Below are positions 7,634 to 15,764 of a stretch of 37,275 nt of DNA, in pieces. The translations under genes and the position numbers were made by a program. Within the stretch, counting starts at the first letter, position 1. Each line of letters opens with the position of its first letter. Under the pieces are notes generated by a model. It worked only from the letters and a program-made list of their open reading frames with translations. It did no database searches and was not told the DNA's origin. The stretch is from Sphingobium indicum BiD32 (lineage in GTDB: Bacteria; Pseudomonadota; Alphaproteobacteria; Sphingomonadales; Sphingomonadaceae), in assembly GCF_000382885.1 (NCBI RefSeq), contig NZ_CAVK010000155.1:1-37275 (forward strand), given 5' to 3'.

Positions 7634-8352
7634 TGGGGCTGGTCCTTTCGCGCCGGATGCGGACCGCGCTGTTGCTGGTCGTTCTATTTGGCCTGTTCAT
7701 CTTCCTGCCGATGCGGGTCGCGCTGGGGCTGGCCGGGCTGGAGCGGCTGGGCGTGGCTGCGCGCGATGTGCGCGGTACGGTGTGGAGCGGGCGGATCGAT
7801 CAGCTGATGCTGGGCGACATGCCGATGGGCAGCGTGCGCGCGGGCCTTTCCCCGGTGGCGTTGCTGACGGGCCGGGCGCGGTTCGACATCGCCCGGACGA
7901 AAGGTCTGGCTGACGATATTGCAGGCGCATTGACCGTTGGGTTTGGTCGGATCGGCGTGGACGATGTGAGCGGCGCGGTGCCGCTGGGCCGCACTTTTGC
8001 GCCGCTGCCGATCGCCAGCCTCCAGATGGAGGATGTGTCGGCCTATTTTACCGGCGACAGATGCGGCCATGCGGAGGGGCGGGTGCGGGCACGGATGGCC
8101 GGGCAGTTTCCGGGGCTGAACCTGTCACAGGGCTTTTCGGGCGCAGTGGCGTGCGATGGCGATGCTTTGTTGCTGCCGCTTGCCAGCCAGTCGGGCATGG
8201 AGACGATCACGCTGCGCATCTGGCGGTCGGGTCGCTACAGCGCGACCATGCGGGTCGAGACCGCAGATCCCGCGCTGGCGTCATCGCTGGGGCAGGCGGG
8301 CTTTGCGACCGTTGGCAATGCGCAATTGCTGAAGGTCGAAGGCACGTTGTGA
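7630..8352 (+). CDS. gspN: Type II secretion protein GspN
   Basis: GspN is an accessory inner-membrane component present in only some type II systems. The 240 residues start with a basic segment and a membrane helix (TALLLVVLFGLFIFLPMRVA, about 12-31). A periplasmic domain follows with the T2SSN pattern 'L..L..RDVRGTVWSGRID.L..G..P.G.V...LSPVALLTG'. ATG 7630 overlaps the gspM stop, and the end overlaps the peptidase start. Position and pattern make the call fairly secure, although the molecular role of the family is not well defined. Confidence 0.87.
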   Translation: MMGLVLSRRMRTALLLVVLFGLFIFLPMRVALGLAGLERLGVAARDVRGTVWSGRIDQLMLGDMPMGSVRAGLSPVALLTGRARFDIARTKGLADDIAGALTVGFGRIGVDDVSGAVPLGRTFAPLPIASLQMEDVSAYFTGDRCGHAEGRVRARMAGQFPGLNLSQGFSGAVACDGDALLLPLASQSGMETITLRIWRSGRYSATMRVETADPALASSLGQAGFATVGNAQLLKVEGTL

Positions 8353-9089
8353 CCCAGACACTGGCGACGCTGTTGGGCGGGGTGGTCGGTGCGATTATCG
8401 GCAGTTTCCTTGCTACTTTGATCCTGCGCTGGCCGCAGGGGCGGGGTGTGACGCGGGGCCGGTCGGCCTGCGATGGCTGTGGCCGCACGCTGACGCCGCT
8501 TGATCTGATCCCCTTGCTCAGCGCCCTGTTCCAGCATGGCCGTTGCCGGACTTGCGGCGCGGCGATTGATCCGCTGCATGGGCGGGTTGAACTGGGCTGC
8601 GCGGTCATCGGCGCGCTGGCGATCGGCGCGATGCCCGATCTGGGCGGGATCGGCTGGGCATTGCTCGGCTGGCTGCTGCTGACGCTGGCGGTACTGGACT
8701 GGCGGCATTATTGGTTGCCCGATGCGCTGACGCTGCCGCTCACTTTTCTGGGGCTGACGCTGGGCCTGTGGGCGACCGATGTGGTGCTGCTTGACCGGAT
8801 CATCGGCGCGGCGCTGGGCTATGGCAGCCTGCTGGCGATTGCGCTCGCCTATCGCGCGGTACGCGGGCGGGAGGGGCTGGGGCTGGGCGACGCGAAGCTG
8901 CTCGGCGCGCTTGGGGCGTGGTTTGGGTGGCAGGCCTTGCCCTTCATCCTGCTGATCGCGGCGCTGGCCGGGCTGGGCGTCATGCTGGCCACTGGCCGCG
9001 CCAAAGAAGCGACGGCGCGGGTGCCGCTCGGCACGTTTCTGGCGCTGGCGGCGATACCGGGATGGTATCTTGCGCACGCCCTGTTCTGA
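8349..9089 (+). CDS. gspO: Prepilin peptidase / N-methyltransferase (GspO/PilD type)
   Basis: This polytopic aspartic protease cleaves the leaders of GspG-K and methylates the new N-terminus. The 246-residue product starts at GTG 8349 overlapping the gspN stop. The N-terminal domain has the zinc-binding cysteines C41, C44, C66 and C69 (CDGC, CRTC). The catalytic aspartates are in 'LAVLDWRHYWLPD' (D117) and the GxGD-type motif 'GLGLGDAKLLGALG' (D181). Several hydrophobic helices cover the rest. It sits at the end of the pseudopilin operon. Any peptidase serving this operon must accept the unusually long GspG and GspJ leaders predicted here. No terminator separates it from imuA, only about 40 bases. 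Confidence 0.93.
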   Translation: MTQTLATLLGGVVGAIIGSFLATLILRWPQGRGVTRGRSACDGCGRTLTPLDLIPLLSALFQHGRCRTCGAAIDPLHGRVELGCAVIGALAIGAMPDLGGIGWALLGWLLLTLAVLDWRHYWLPDALTLPLTFLGLTLGLWATDVVLLDRIIGAALGYGSLLAIALAYRAVRGREGLGLGDAKLLGALGAWFGWQALPFILLIAALAGLGVMLATGRAKEATARVPLGTFLALAAIPGWYLAHALF

Positions 9090-9111
9090 CGACTGGCGCA
9101 AAGGAACGATA

Positions 9112-9126
9112 GAACATATAGTGAAC
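9112..9126 (+). promoter_or_regulatory. LexA (SOS) box
   Basis: GAAC-atatagt-GAAC is an exact GAAC-N7-GAAC, the reverse complement of the alphaproteobacterial LexA consensus GTTC-N7-GTTC. A third GAAC lies at 9104-9107. It ends two bases before the imuA start codon. Together with the imuA-imuB-dnaE2 genes downstream, this supports SOS control of the cassette. Confidence 0.88.
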
Positions 9127-9128
9127 AT

Positions 9129-9992
9129 ATGCGCGATTCGTCTCCTGTTCTTGCCCGGTTGAGGGAGAGCCTGCAACAGCTGGAGCCACGCCGCGCAACC
9201 ACGCCCGCTGCGCTGTTCGCGCTGGGGCATGACGGGGTCGATACGGCGCTGGGCGGTGGGCTGGCGCGCGGGCGGCTGCACGAAATCTTCGCCGATGCGG
9301 AGGATGCCAGCAGCGGCGCGGGTGTCGCCGCCCTGTTCAGTCTGCGCGCGGGTGAAGGGCGGCCCTTTCTGTGGCTGCGCACCGAAGCGATGCAGAAGCG
9401 GGTCGGAAAGGTGCACGCCACCGGGCTGGTCGAACTGGGGATCGACCCCGCCAATATGCTGCTGGTGCTGGCCCCTGATGACGCCGCCATGCTCCATGCA
9501 GCGGCAGAGGCGGCGCGCTGTGCCGGGCTGGGCGCGGTGCTGGTGGAAAGCTGTGGGCCGATGCGCGGGCTGGACCTGACCGCCAGCCGCCGCCTGATGC
9601 TGGCCGCCGAAGCATCGGGCGTCACCCTGTTCCTGCTGCGGATCGCCGCCGATGCCGCGCCCAGCGCCGCCGATACGCGCTGGCGGGTCAGTGCTTCACC
9701 CTCGATCGCGCTGGAGGCGGACGCGCCGGGCGCATCCTTGTTTCAAATCGAATTGTTGCGTCGCCGCGCCGGTCCACCGGCCGGGCCATGGCGCATGGAG
9801 TGGGACCGTGACCGACTATGTTTCAGACGTCCCGATGGACGAGGCATTGATGGAATATCCGGGGCAGGAGGAGGGCTTGACGGTCGCGACGTCGAGCGCC
9901 CGGCACCGCCGCTATCTCGCCCTGTTCTTCCCTTGGCTCCCGGCGGAGCGGTTGCGCCTGACCCGGCCCCATTTGTGCGCCGGGCAGGATGA
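9129..9992 (+). CDS. imuA: Mutagenesis cassette protein ImuA (RecA/SulA-like)
   Basis: ImuA is the RecA-like accessory protein of the damage-inducible ImuA-ImuB-DnaE2 translesion synthesis machinery. The 287 residues include the family pattern 'ALGGGLARGRLHEIF' (about 41-55), a degenerate nucleotide-binding fold ('GEGRPFLWL', 'LLLVLAPD', 'AVLVESCG') and the C-terminal 'WRVSASPS' and 'LLRRRAGPPAGPWRMEW' signatures. The start ATG 9129 is only 2 bases from the LexA box and has no usable ribosome binding site, so the message may be leaderless or nearly so. The C-terminal 40 or so residues overlap imuB in another frame and are low in family-like character. Confidence 0.92.
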   Translation: MRDSSPVLARLRESLQQLEPRRATTPAALFALGHDGVDTALGGGLARGRLHEIFADAEDASSGAGVAALFSLRAGEGRPFLWLRTEAMQKRVGKVHATGLVELGIDPANMLLVLAPDDAAMLHAAAEAARCAGLGAVLVESCGPMRGLDLTASRRLMLAAEASGVTLFLLRIAADAAPSAADTRWRVSASPSIALEADAPGASLFQIELLRRRAGPPAGPWRMEWDRDRLCFRRPDGRGIDGISGAGGGLDGRDVERPAPPLSRPVLPLAPGGAVAPDPAPFVRRAG

Positions 9993-11508
9993 GCGCCCCC
10001 GCGCCTTTGTCGAAAAGATACGCGGCGCGTTGCGGCTGGCGGCGGTGGATGAGGCCGCCGCGGCGCTGGGCCTGTCGCCCGGCCTGTCGATGGCGGACGC
10101 CCGCGCCCGCGTGCCGGACCTCGACCTGTTCGACCATGTTCCGCATGAGGATCAGGACTGGCTGGAGCGGCTGGCCGATGGCTGCACCCGTTATACGCCC
10201 ACGGTGGCGCTAGATCCGCCCGACGGGCTGATCCTCGACACCAGCGGATGCGATCATCTCTTTGGCGGGGAGGCGGGGCTGGCGGCTGATCTGGAACGGC
10301 GGCTGGCGCGGCTGGGCGTGGCGGTGCGGCTGGCCTTTGCCGGAACGCCGGAGGGCGCGCGGGCGCTGGCCCGCTATGTTGCAGGAGCCGCCTGCGACGA
10401 GGATAGCGCGATCCGCCGTCTGCCCGTCGCGGCGCTGGAACTGGACGAGGAGGCTACGCTGGCGCTGCGCCGGGCGGGGCTGAAAAGCATTGGCGATGTC
10501 GCGCGTCGGCCGATGTCGTCCATCGCCGCCCGCTTTGGTGCTTCGGCGGTGATGGCGATCCGCCGGATCGTGGGGGAGGCCGACAGCGCCCTGACCCCGC
10601 GCCGGGTCGTCCCGCCGCTGGGCGTCGAGCGGCGCTTTGCCGAACCGGTCGCGCGCACCGAAACCATGATGACGATCCTGGCTGAACTGGCGGGCGAGGC
10701 GGCAGAGATATTGGAGCAGAGAGGCCATGGCGGCCGCCGGTTCGAGGCGCTGTTTTTCCGCAGTGACGGGCTGGTGCGCCGCCTGACCGTGGAAACCGGC
10801 GCGCCGATGCGCGACGTGCCTGCGCTGATGCGGTTGATCCGGGAACGGATCGACAGTCTCAACGATCCGATCGACCCCGGCTTCGGCTTCGACCTGCTGC
10901 GCCTGAATGTGCCGTTGACCGAGCCGCTGGGCGCATCGCAATTGCGGCTGGAGGGCGGCGCGACCGGCGAGGCGGCGGTGACTGCGCTGGTCGAGCGGCT
11001 GAGCACCCGGCTGGGGCGCAACCGCGTCCGCCGCTTTGGCGCGCACGACAGTCATATGCCCGAACAGGCGGAATTTGCGCTGCCTGCGCTCGATGCGCCG
11101 CCATCCGACCTGTGGGCAACGCCGCAATCGGGGGAGCCGCCGCTGCGCCCCATCCATCTGTTCGATCCGCCCCAGCCGATCGAGGTGCTGGGCGCCGAAG
11201 TCCCCGATGGTCCGCCCCGCCGTTTCCGCTGGCGGCGGGCGTTGCACGAAGTCGCCCGGTTCGAGGGGCCGGAGCGGATCGCCGGGGAATGGTGGCGCAG
11301 GCGACCCGTGTCGATCGAACTGCCCCGGCCCGGCAGCGATCCGGGTGAGGTCGATATCCGCTATCTGCTGGGCGATGCGCCCGACCATATCCGTGACTAT
11401 TACCGGGTGGAGGACCGGCGCGGCCGTCGTTTCTGGATTTTCCGGCTGGGCTTCTTCGAGCCGGACAAGCCAATGCCGCGCTGGTACATGCACGGCCTGT
11501 TCGCATGA
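9850..11508 (+). CDS. imuB: Catalytically inactive Y-family polymerase ImuB
   Basis: ImuB is a Y-family-like scaffold that connects DnaE2 to the beta clamp during error-prone repair. The 552-residue product contains 'RRYLALFFPWLPAERLR' (21-37) where active Y-family enzymes carry their first catalytic aspartate. 'LILDTSGCDHLFGGE' replaces the second acidic motif, so it fits the inactive ImuB class. The conserved ImuB C-terminal part includes 'RPIHLFDPPQPIEVLG' and 'GPERIAGEWW'. ATG 9850 has GAGG (9841-9844) upstream. GTG 9808 with GGAG (9797-9800) at 7 bases is an equally plausible start adding 14 residues. The gene overlaps imuA by about 143 bases and dnaE2 by 4 (ATGA). Confidence 0.93.
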   Translation: MEYPGQEEGLTVATSSARHRRYLALFFPWLPAERLRLTRPHLCAGQDERPRAFVEKIRGALRLAAVDEAAAALGLSPGLSMADARARVPDLDLFDHVPHEDQDWLERLADGCTRYTPTVALDPPDGLILDTSGCDHLFGGEAGLAADLERRLARLGVAVRLAFAGTPEGARALARYVAGAACDEDSAIRRLPVAALELDEEATLALRRAGLKSIGDVARRPMSSIAARFGASAVMAIRRIVGEADSALTPRRVVPPLGVERRFAEPVARTETMMTILAELAGEAAEILEQRGHGGRRFEALFFRSDGLVRRLTVETGAPMRDVPALMRLIRERIDSLNDPIDPGFGFDLLRLNVPLTEPLGASQLRLEGGATGEAAVTALVERLSTRLGRNRVRRFGAHDSHMPEQAEFALPALDAPPSDLWATPQSGEPPLRPIHLFDPPQPIEVLGAEVPDGPPRRFRWRRALHEVARFEGPERIAGEWWRRRPVSIELPRPGSDPGEVDIRYLLGDAPDHIRDYYRVEDRRGRRFWIFRLGFFEPDKPMPRWYMHGLFA

Positions 11509-14500
11509 GCCGGGGGCGTGATCCGGGACCGGAGGAGGAGGGGCGTCGACCCATCGCTCTGGATGCGGCGCTGCGGGCGCGGCGACCGGAACCGCCATCG
11601 CCCGCGCCGGATTTTGCCGAACTGGTGGCGGCGACCAATTATAGCTTCCTGCGTGGCGCATCGCATCCGGCCGATATGGTGGCGCAGGCGCTGGCGCTGG
11701 GCCATGCGGGCATCGGCATTGCCGATCGCAATACGGTAGCCGGGGTGGTGCGGGCGTGGAGCGCGCTCAAATCGGTGCGCAAGATGCTGGCGGAGGATGC
11801 TGAGGATCAGGGCATCCGCACTGGCGAAACCGTGCAGTCGGCCACAGAACGCCGCCATCTTGCGGCGCAGGCGCTGCCGCTGGCGCAGGCTTTCCGTCTC
11901 GTCACCGGCGCGCGCCTCTGTTTTGCCGACGGGACGCCGGACATCATCGCCTACCCCATCAACCGCCATGGCTGGGGGCGGCTGACCCGGCTGCTGAGCG
12001 TCGGTAATCTCAAAAGCATGGTGCAAAAGGGCGATTGCGACCTGCGCCTTTCCGACCTGATCGAGCATGCGCAGGACATGGTCCTGATCGTCATGGCTGG
12101 CGAGGCGGACGAAGCGCTGCTGGCGAGGCTGGCCCAACTGGTGCCGGACGGGTTGTGGATCGGCGTTACGATGCCGCGCGTCGGGCCGGACCGCCGCCGC
12201 CTCGCCCGGCTGGCGGCGATGGCGCTGCGGCTCGGCCTGCCGCTGCTTGCGACCTGTGACGCGCTCTATGCGGTGGCGCAGGATCGCCCGTTGCACGATG
12301 TCGTTACCTGTATTCGACAGGGCGTGACCCTGCGCGAGGCGGGGCGGCGGCTGGAGGCCAATGCCGAGCGGCACCTGAAGCCCGCGCGCGAAATGGCGCG
12401 GCTGTTCCGCGACTGGCCGCAGGCGGTGGGCGCGTGGCGCGACGTGCTGGACCGGATCGCGTTCGATCTGTCCGACCTCAAATATGAATATCCGCATGAA
12501 CCGGTGCCGGAAGGATGGGAGGCGCAGGACTGGCTGGAGCATGAAGTGCTGCGTCTGGCGGGTGAAGCCTATCCCGATGGCGTGCCGGACAAGGTTCATG
12601 CGATGCTGGCGGAGGAATTCGCGCTGATCCGCACACGCAATTACGCCTGTTATTTCCTGACCGTCTATGAAGCGGTGCAGTTTGCCCGCAGCCTCGACCC
12701 GCCGATCCTGTGCCAGGGGCGGGGATCAGCGGCCAATTCGGCGGTCTGCTATTATCTGGGCATCACCTCGGTCGACCCGACCAAACATAATCTGCTCTTT
12801 TCCCGCTTCATTTCGGAGGATCGCGACGAGCCGCCCGACATCGACGTCGATTTCGAGCATGAGCGGCGCGAGGAGGTGATCCAGCATATCTACGCCCGCT
12901 ATGGCCGCGAGCGCGCCGCCATCGCCGCGACCGTCATCCATTATCGCCCGCGCAGCACGGTGCGGGAGGTCGGCAAGGTGCTGGGCCTGTCGGAAGATGT
13001 GACCGCGCGGATCGGCAGCACCGTGTGGGGCAGCCACGCCAGCGGCATGGAGGAACGGCGCTTTCGCGACGCCGGGCTGGACGTGGGCAATCCGCTGGTC
13101 ATGCAACTGAAGGAACTGGTCGACCGGCTGCTGACCTTCCCGCGCCATCTGTCGCAGCATGTCGGTGGTTTTGTGCTGACGCAGGACCGGCTGGATGAGA
13201 CGGTGCCGATCCACCATGCGGCGATGGCGGATCGCACATTTCTGGAGTGGGACAAGGATGATATCGACGCGCTGGGCCTGATGAAGGTGGATGTGCTGGC
13301 GCTGGGGATGCTCAGTTGCATCCGCAAGGGGTTTGCGCTGATGCGCGATCATCGCCTGGGCGACATGACGCTGGCGTCGGTGCCGGGGGAAGAAGTGCCG
13401 GTCTATGACATGCTGTGCCGGGGCGACAGCGTGGGCGTGTTCCAGGTGGAAAGCCGCGCCCAGATCAACATGCTGCCCCGCCTGCGCCCGCGCACTTTCT
13501 ATGATCTGGCGGTGCAGGTGGCGATCGTGCGGCCCGGCCCGATCGAGGGGGACATGGTCCACCCCTATCTCGCCCGCCGGGCCGAAGCCCGCGATGGAAA
13601 GCCGCCCTCCTGGCGCTTCCCTTCGCCAGCGCCCCCGCATCCTGCCGACGAATTGCATCATGTGCTGGGCCACACCTATGGCGTACCGCTGTTTCAGGAA
13701 CAGGCGATGAAGCTGGCGATCACCGCCGCCAGCTTCACGTCTGGGGAGGCCAACAAGCTGCGCCGGGCGATGGCGACCTTCCGCAATGTCGGCACGATCG
13801 GCGAATTTGAGGAAAAGATGATCGGCGGCATGGTGGCGCGCGGCTATGAACGCGCCTTTGCCCAACGCTGCTACGACCAGATCAAGGGCTTTGGCAGCTA
13901 TGGCTTCCCCGAAAGCCATGCCATTTCCTTTGCCCGGCTGGTCTATGTGTCGGCCTGGCTGAAATGCTACCAGCCTGCCGTGTTTGCCGCGGCGCTGCTC
14001 AATGCGCAGCCGATGGGCTTCTATGCCCCTGCGCAGATCGTGCGCGACGCGATCGAACATGGCGTCATGGTGCGCGGTATCGACGTCAATGCCAGCGGGT
14101 GGGACAATGGGCTGGAGCCGATTGCGGTGGATGATCCTGATGCGGGCAAGCGCTGGACTCCGGCCAATCGCCGTTGGGGCGACATCGTCCCGCGCCACCG
14201 GCAGGACGGGGCGTTCGCGCTGCGGCTGGGCTTTCGCCAGATTGATGGGTTCCGTGAGGCGTGGGGGGAGGCGATCGCGGCGGATCGCGCGACGTCCGGT
14301 CCCTTCGCGTCGATCGAGGAATTGGGGCAACGGGTGCGGCTGCCCGCCCGCGCGCTGCATCTGCTGGCCGATGCCGACGCCTGCCGCTCGATCGGGCGGG
14401 CGCGGCGCGACGCGGCCTGGGACGTGCGGCGGATGCCGTCGGGCGAGTTACCGCTGTTCGCCGCCGCCCGTGCGCGCGAACTGGGTGAGGAAGCCGATGC

Positions 14501-15050
14501 CGCCCTGCCGCCCATGCCCTTGTCCGAAGCGGTGGCGGCCGATTATCAACTGACCCGGCTGTCGCTCAAACAGCATCCGATGACCTTCCTGCGCCCGGTT
14601 TTTCGCGCTGAGGGGCTGTTGACCAGCGAGCAGGTGAGCGGCGTGAAAAATGGTGTGCGGGCGAAGGTGGCGGGCGTGGTGCTGGTGCGGCAGCGTCCCG
14701 GCAAGGGCAATGCCATCTTCGCCACGCTGGAGGATGAGACCGGCATCGTCAACATCCTGCTCTGGGCCAGGATGCTGGATCGCTATCGCCTGCCGCTGAT
14801 GGCGGCGCGGCTGATGGAGGCGCATGGTGTGGTGCAACGAGTCCGCGAAGGTCCGGTCGATGTGCTGCACCTGATGGCGGATCGCATCGTGGATCGGACC
14901 GCCGAACTGGATCGCCTGTCGGAGGATCATGCCACGCTGATCGAGGCGGGGCCGGGCGACAAGGCTGTCCATCCCGTCATGTCACGCCTGCGCAGCCACG
15001 GCCATCCGCGCAACGTGCGGATATTGCCCGGATCACGCGATTTTCATTAG
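11505..15050 (+). CDS. dnaE2: Error-prone DNA polymerase III alpha-like DnaE2
   Basis: DnaE2 (ImuC) is a C-family polymerase without proofreading that carries out damage-induced mutagenic synthesis with ImuA and ImuB. The 1181 residues include an N-terminal PHP domain (about 30-250, 'NYSFLRGASHP'), the polymerase core with catalytic 'PPDIDVDFEHERREE' (D445, D447) and 'MKVDVLALGML' (D596), a helix-hairpin-helix region, and an OB fold near 1045-1085 ('GVVLVRQRPGKGNAIFATLE'). The length and the shortened C-terminus fit DnaE2 rather than the replicative DnaE1. The ATG overlaps the imuB stop. The tRNA gene on the other strand begins 15 bases after the stop. Confidence 0.97.
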   Translation: MSRGRDPGPEEEGRRPIALDAALRARRPEPPSPAPDFAELVAATNYSFLRGASHPADMVAQALALGHAGIGIADRNTVAGVVRAWSALKSVRKMLAEDAEDQGIRTGETVQSATERRHLAAQALPLAQAFRLVTGARLCFADGTPDIIAYPINRHGWGRLTRLLSVGNLKSMVQKGDCDLRLSDLIEHAQDMVLIVMAGEADEALLARLAQLVPDGLWIGVTMPRVGPDRRRLARLAAMALRLGLPLLATCDALYAVAQDRPLHDVVTCIRQGVTLREAGRRLEANAERHLKPAREMARLFRDWPQAVGAWRDVLDRIAFDLSDLKYEYPHEPVPEGWEAQDWLEHEVLRLAGEAYPDGVPDKVHAMLAEEFALIRTRNYACYFLTVYEAVQFARSLDPPILCQGRGSAANSAVCYYLGITSVDPTKHNLLFSRFISEDRDEPPDIDVDFEHERREEVIQHIYARYGRERAAIAATVIHYRPRSTVREVGKVLGLSEDVTARIGSTVWGSHASGMEERRFRDAGLDVGNPLVMQLKELVDRLLTFPRHLSQHVGGFVLTQDRLDETVPIHHAAMADRTFLEWDKDDIDALGLMKVDVLALGMLSCIRKGFALMRDHRLGDMTLASVPGEEVPVYDMLCRGDSVGVFQVESRAQINMLPRLRPRTFYDLAVQVAIVRPGPIEGDMVHPYLARRAEARDGKPPSWRFPSPAPPHPADELHHVLGHTYGVPLFQEQAMKLAITAASFTSGEANKLRRAMATFRNVGTIGEFEEKMIGGMVARGYERAFAQRCYDQIKGFGSYGFPESHAISFARLVYVSAWLKCYQPAVFAAALLNAQPMGFYAPAQIVRDAIEHGVMVRGIDVNASGWDNGLEPIAVDDPDAGKRWTPANRRWGDIVPRHRQDGAFALRLGFRQIDGFREAWGEAIAADRATSGPFASIEELGQRVRLPARALHLLADADACRSIGRARRDAAWDVRRMPSGELPLFAAARARELGEEADAALPPMPLSEAVAADYQLTRLSLKQHPMTFLRPVFRAEGLLTSEQVSGVKNGVRAKVAGVVLVRQRPGKGNAIFATLEDETGIVNILLWARMLDRYRLPLMAARLMEAHGVVQRVREGPVDVLHLMADRIVDRTAELDRLSEDHATLIEAGPGDKAVHPVMSRLRSHGHPRNVRILPGSRDFH

Positions 15051-15064
15051 CGATTTTTGTGAAG

Positions 15065-15141
<77 letters not shown>

Positions 15142-15151
15142 ACGCCTCGCG

Positions 15152-15180
15152 CCTTAGCGGCCTATCGCGCGTCCCGTCAA
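15152..15180 (-). promoter_or_regulatory. Probable promoter of tRNA-Pro
   Basis: On the - strand TTGACG (complement of 15175-15180) is followed after 17 bases by CTAAGG (complement of 15152-15157), about 11 bases before the mature tRNA 5' end. The -35 is good and the -10 is weak. It lies between the tRNA and the stop codon of the microprotein gene. This is inferred from spacing only. Confidence 0.4.
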
Positions 15181-15187
15181 TCGGCGA

Positions 15188-15265
15188 TCAGTGAAAGAAT
15201 AGCCAAAGTAGCAGAATGATAGGGATCGGCCCGCCAATCAGCCATAATAACAGACCTTTGCCCAT
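15188..15265 (-). CDS. 25-residue membrane microprotein
   Basis: This is a short - strand frame with ATG at 15265 (reverse), stop TGA at 15190-15188, and GGAG (complement of 15274-15277) 8 bases before the start. The product begins MGKGLLLWLIGGPIPIIL and ends in LWLFFH. It is a basic N-terminus followed by one hydrophobic helix with a central GGPIP kink. I recall similar 'MGKGLLLWL..GxPIP' peptides as unannotated small proteins in proteobacteria but cannot verify this here. The function is unknown, perhaps a membrane stress or regulatory peptide. The good ribosome binding site, compact hydrophobic sequence and position between tRNA-Pro and the lipoprotein gene argue that it is real. Confidence 0.7.
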   Translation of the reverse strand: MGKGLLLWLIGGPIPIILLLWLFFH

Positions 15266-15342
15266 GATATTTTCTCCTGCGGCGTCAGGAAATCAACCCA
15301 TGGGCGGGCGGAGATGTTCCCGATGGGACCGATCCGCTTGGC

Positions 15343-15379
15343 ACAAACAAAAAGGGCGGGCCGTGGGTACGGCCCGCCC
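15343..15379 (-). terminator. Rho-independent terminator of the lipoprotein gene
   Basis: An 11-bp perfect GC stem (15354-15364 with 15369-15379) encloses a 4-base loop. On the - strand it is followed by TTTTTGTTTG (complement of 15344-15353). It lies 25 bases beyond the stop of the small lipoprotein on the same strand. Confidence 0.9.
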
Positions 15380-15404
15380 TTCGGAAATCTCGCTAATGCG
15401 AAGA

Positions 15405-15608
15405 TTACATCGCGTTCGCAGCGTTGTTCGCAGCGTTCGCGGCGTTGTCAGCAGCGTTCGTTGCATTTTCAGCAGCGTTCACGGCGTTTTCAACAACGTT
15501 TTCCACGACGGCGTTCGAAGCGTTCGCGGTTTCGTTGGCCGGCGTCTCACCGCAAGCGGCGAGGGCCATCAGGCTGGCCGAAGCGAAAACAGCAGCGATC
15601 TTCTTCAT
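15405..15608 (-). CDS. Small Asn/Ala-rich lipoprotein (unknown function)
   Basis: The 67-residue product starts MKKIAAVFASASLMALAAC, a lipoprotein signal with lipobox LAAC and Cys19 as lipidation site. +2 is Gly, so outer-membrane sorting is possible. The mature part is low-complexity, built from Asn-Ala-Ala and Glu-Asn-Ala units (VVENVVENAVNAAENATNAA), probably one long amphipathic helix in the style of Lpp or entericidin-like proteins. GGGAG precedes the ATG by about 10 bases. Longer starts exist upstream but would displace the signal peptide. It has its own terminator, so it is probably an abundant single-gene transcript. The role is unknown, with envelope structure or stress an inference from architecture. 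Confidence 0.8.
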   Translation of the reverse strand: MKKIAAVFASASLMALAACGETPANETANASNAVVENVVENAVNAAENATNAADNAANAANNAANAM

Positions 15609-15764
15609 TGTGTACGGCTCCCATAGCATTATGCCGCGTCAGGCACGTTACGATGTGACCCTACGCGAGCGACCCGCATTAACGTGTGCGTTGCACAAAT
15701 CAATGCTTTTCTGCGCCGGTGAAACGAAGGAATCACGCGACAGGGCGTTGTCTACTATAAAAGT

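Noticed and set aside
12726..14360. 544-codon - strand frame inside dnaE2
   Set aside because: Antisense shadow of the DnaE2 polymerase core, with His/Arg/Gln-rich low-quality composition.
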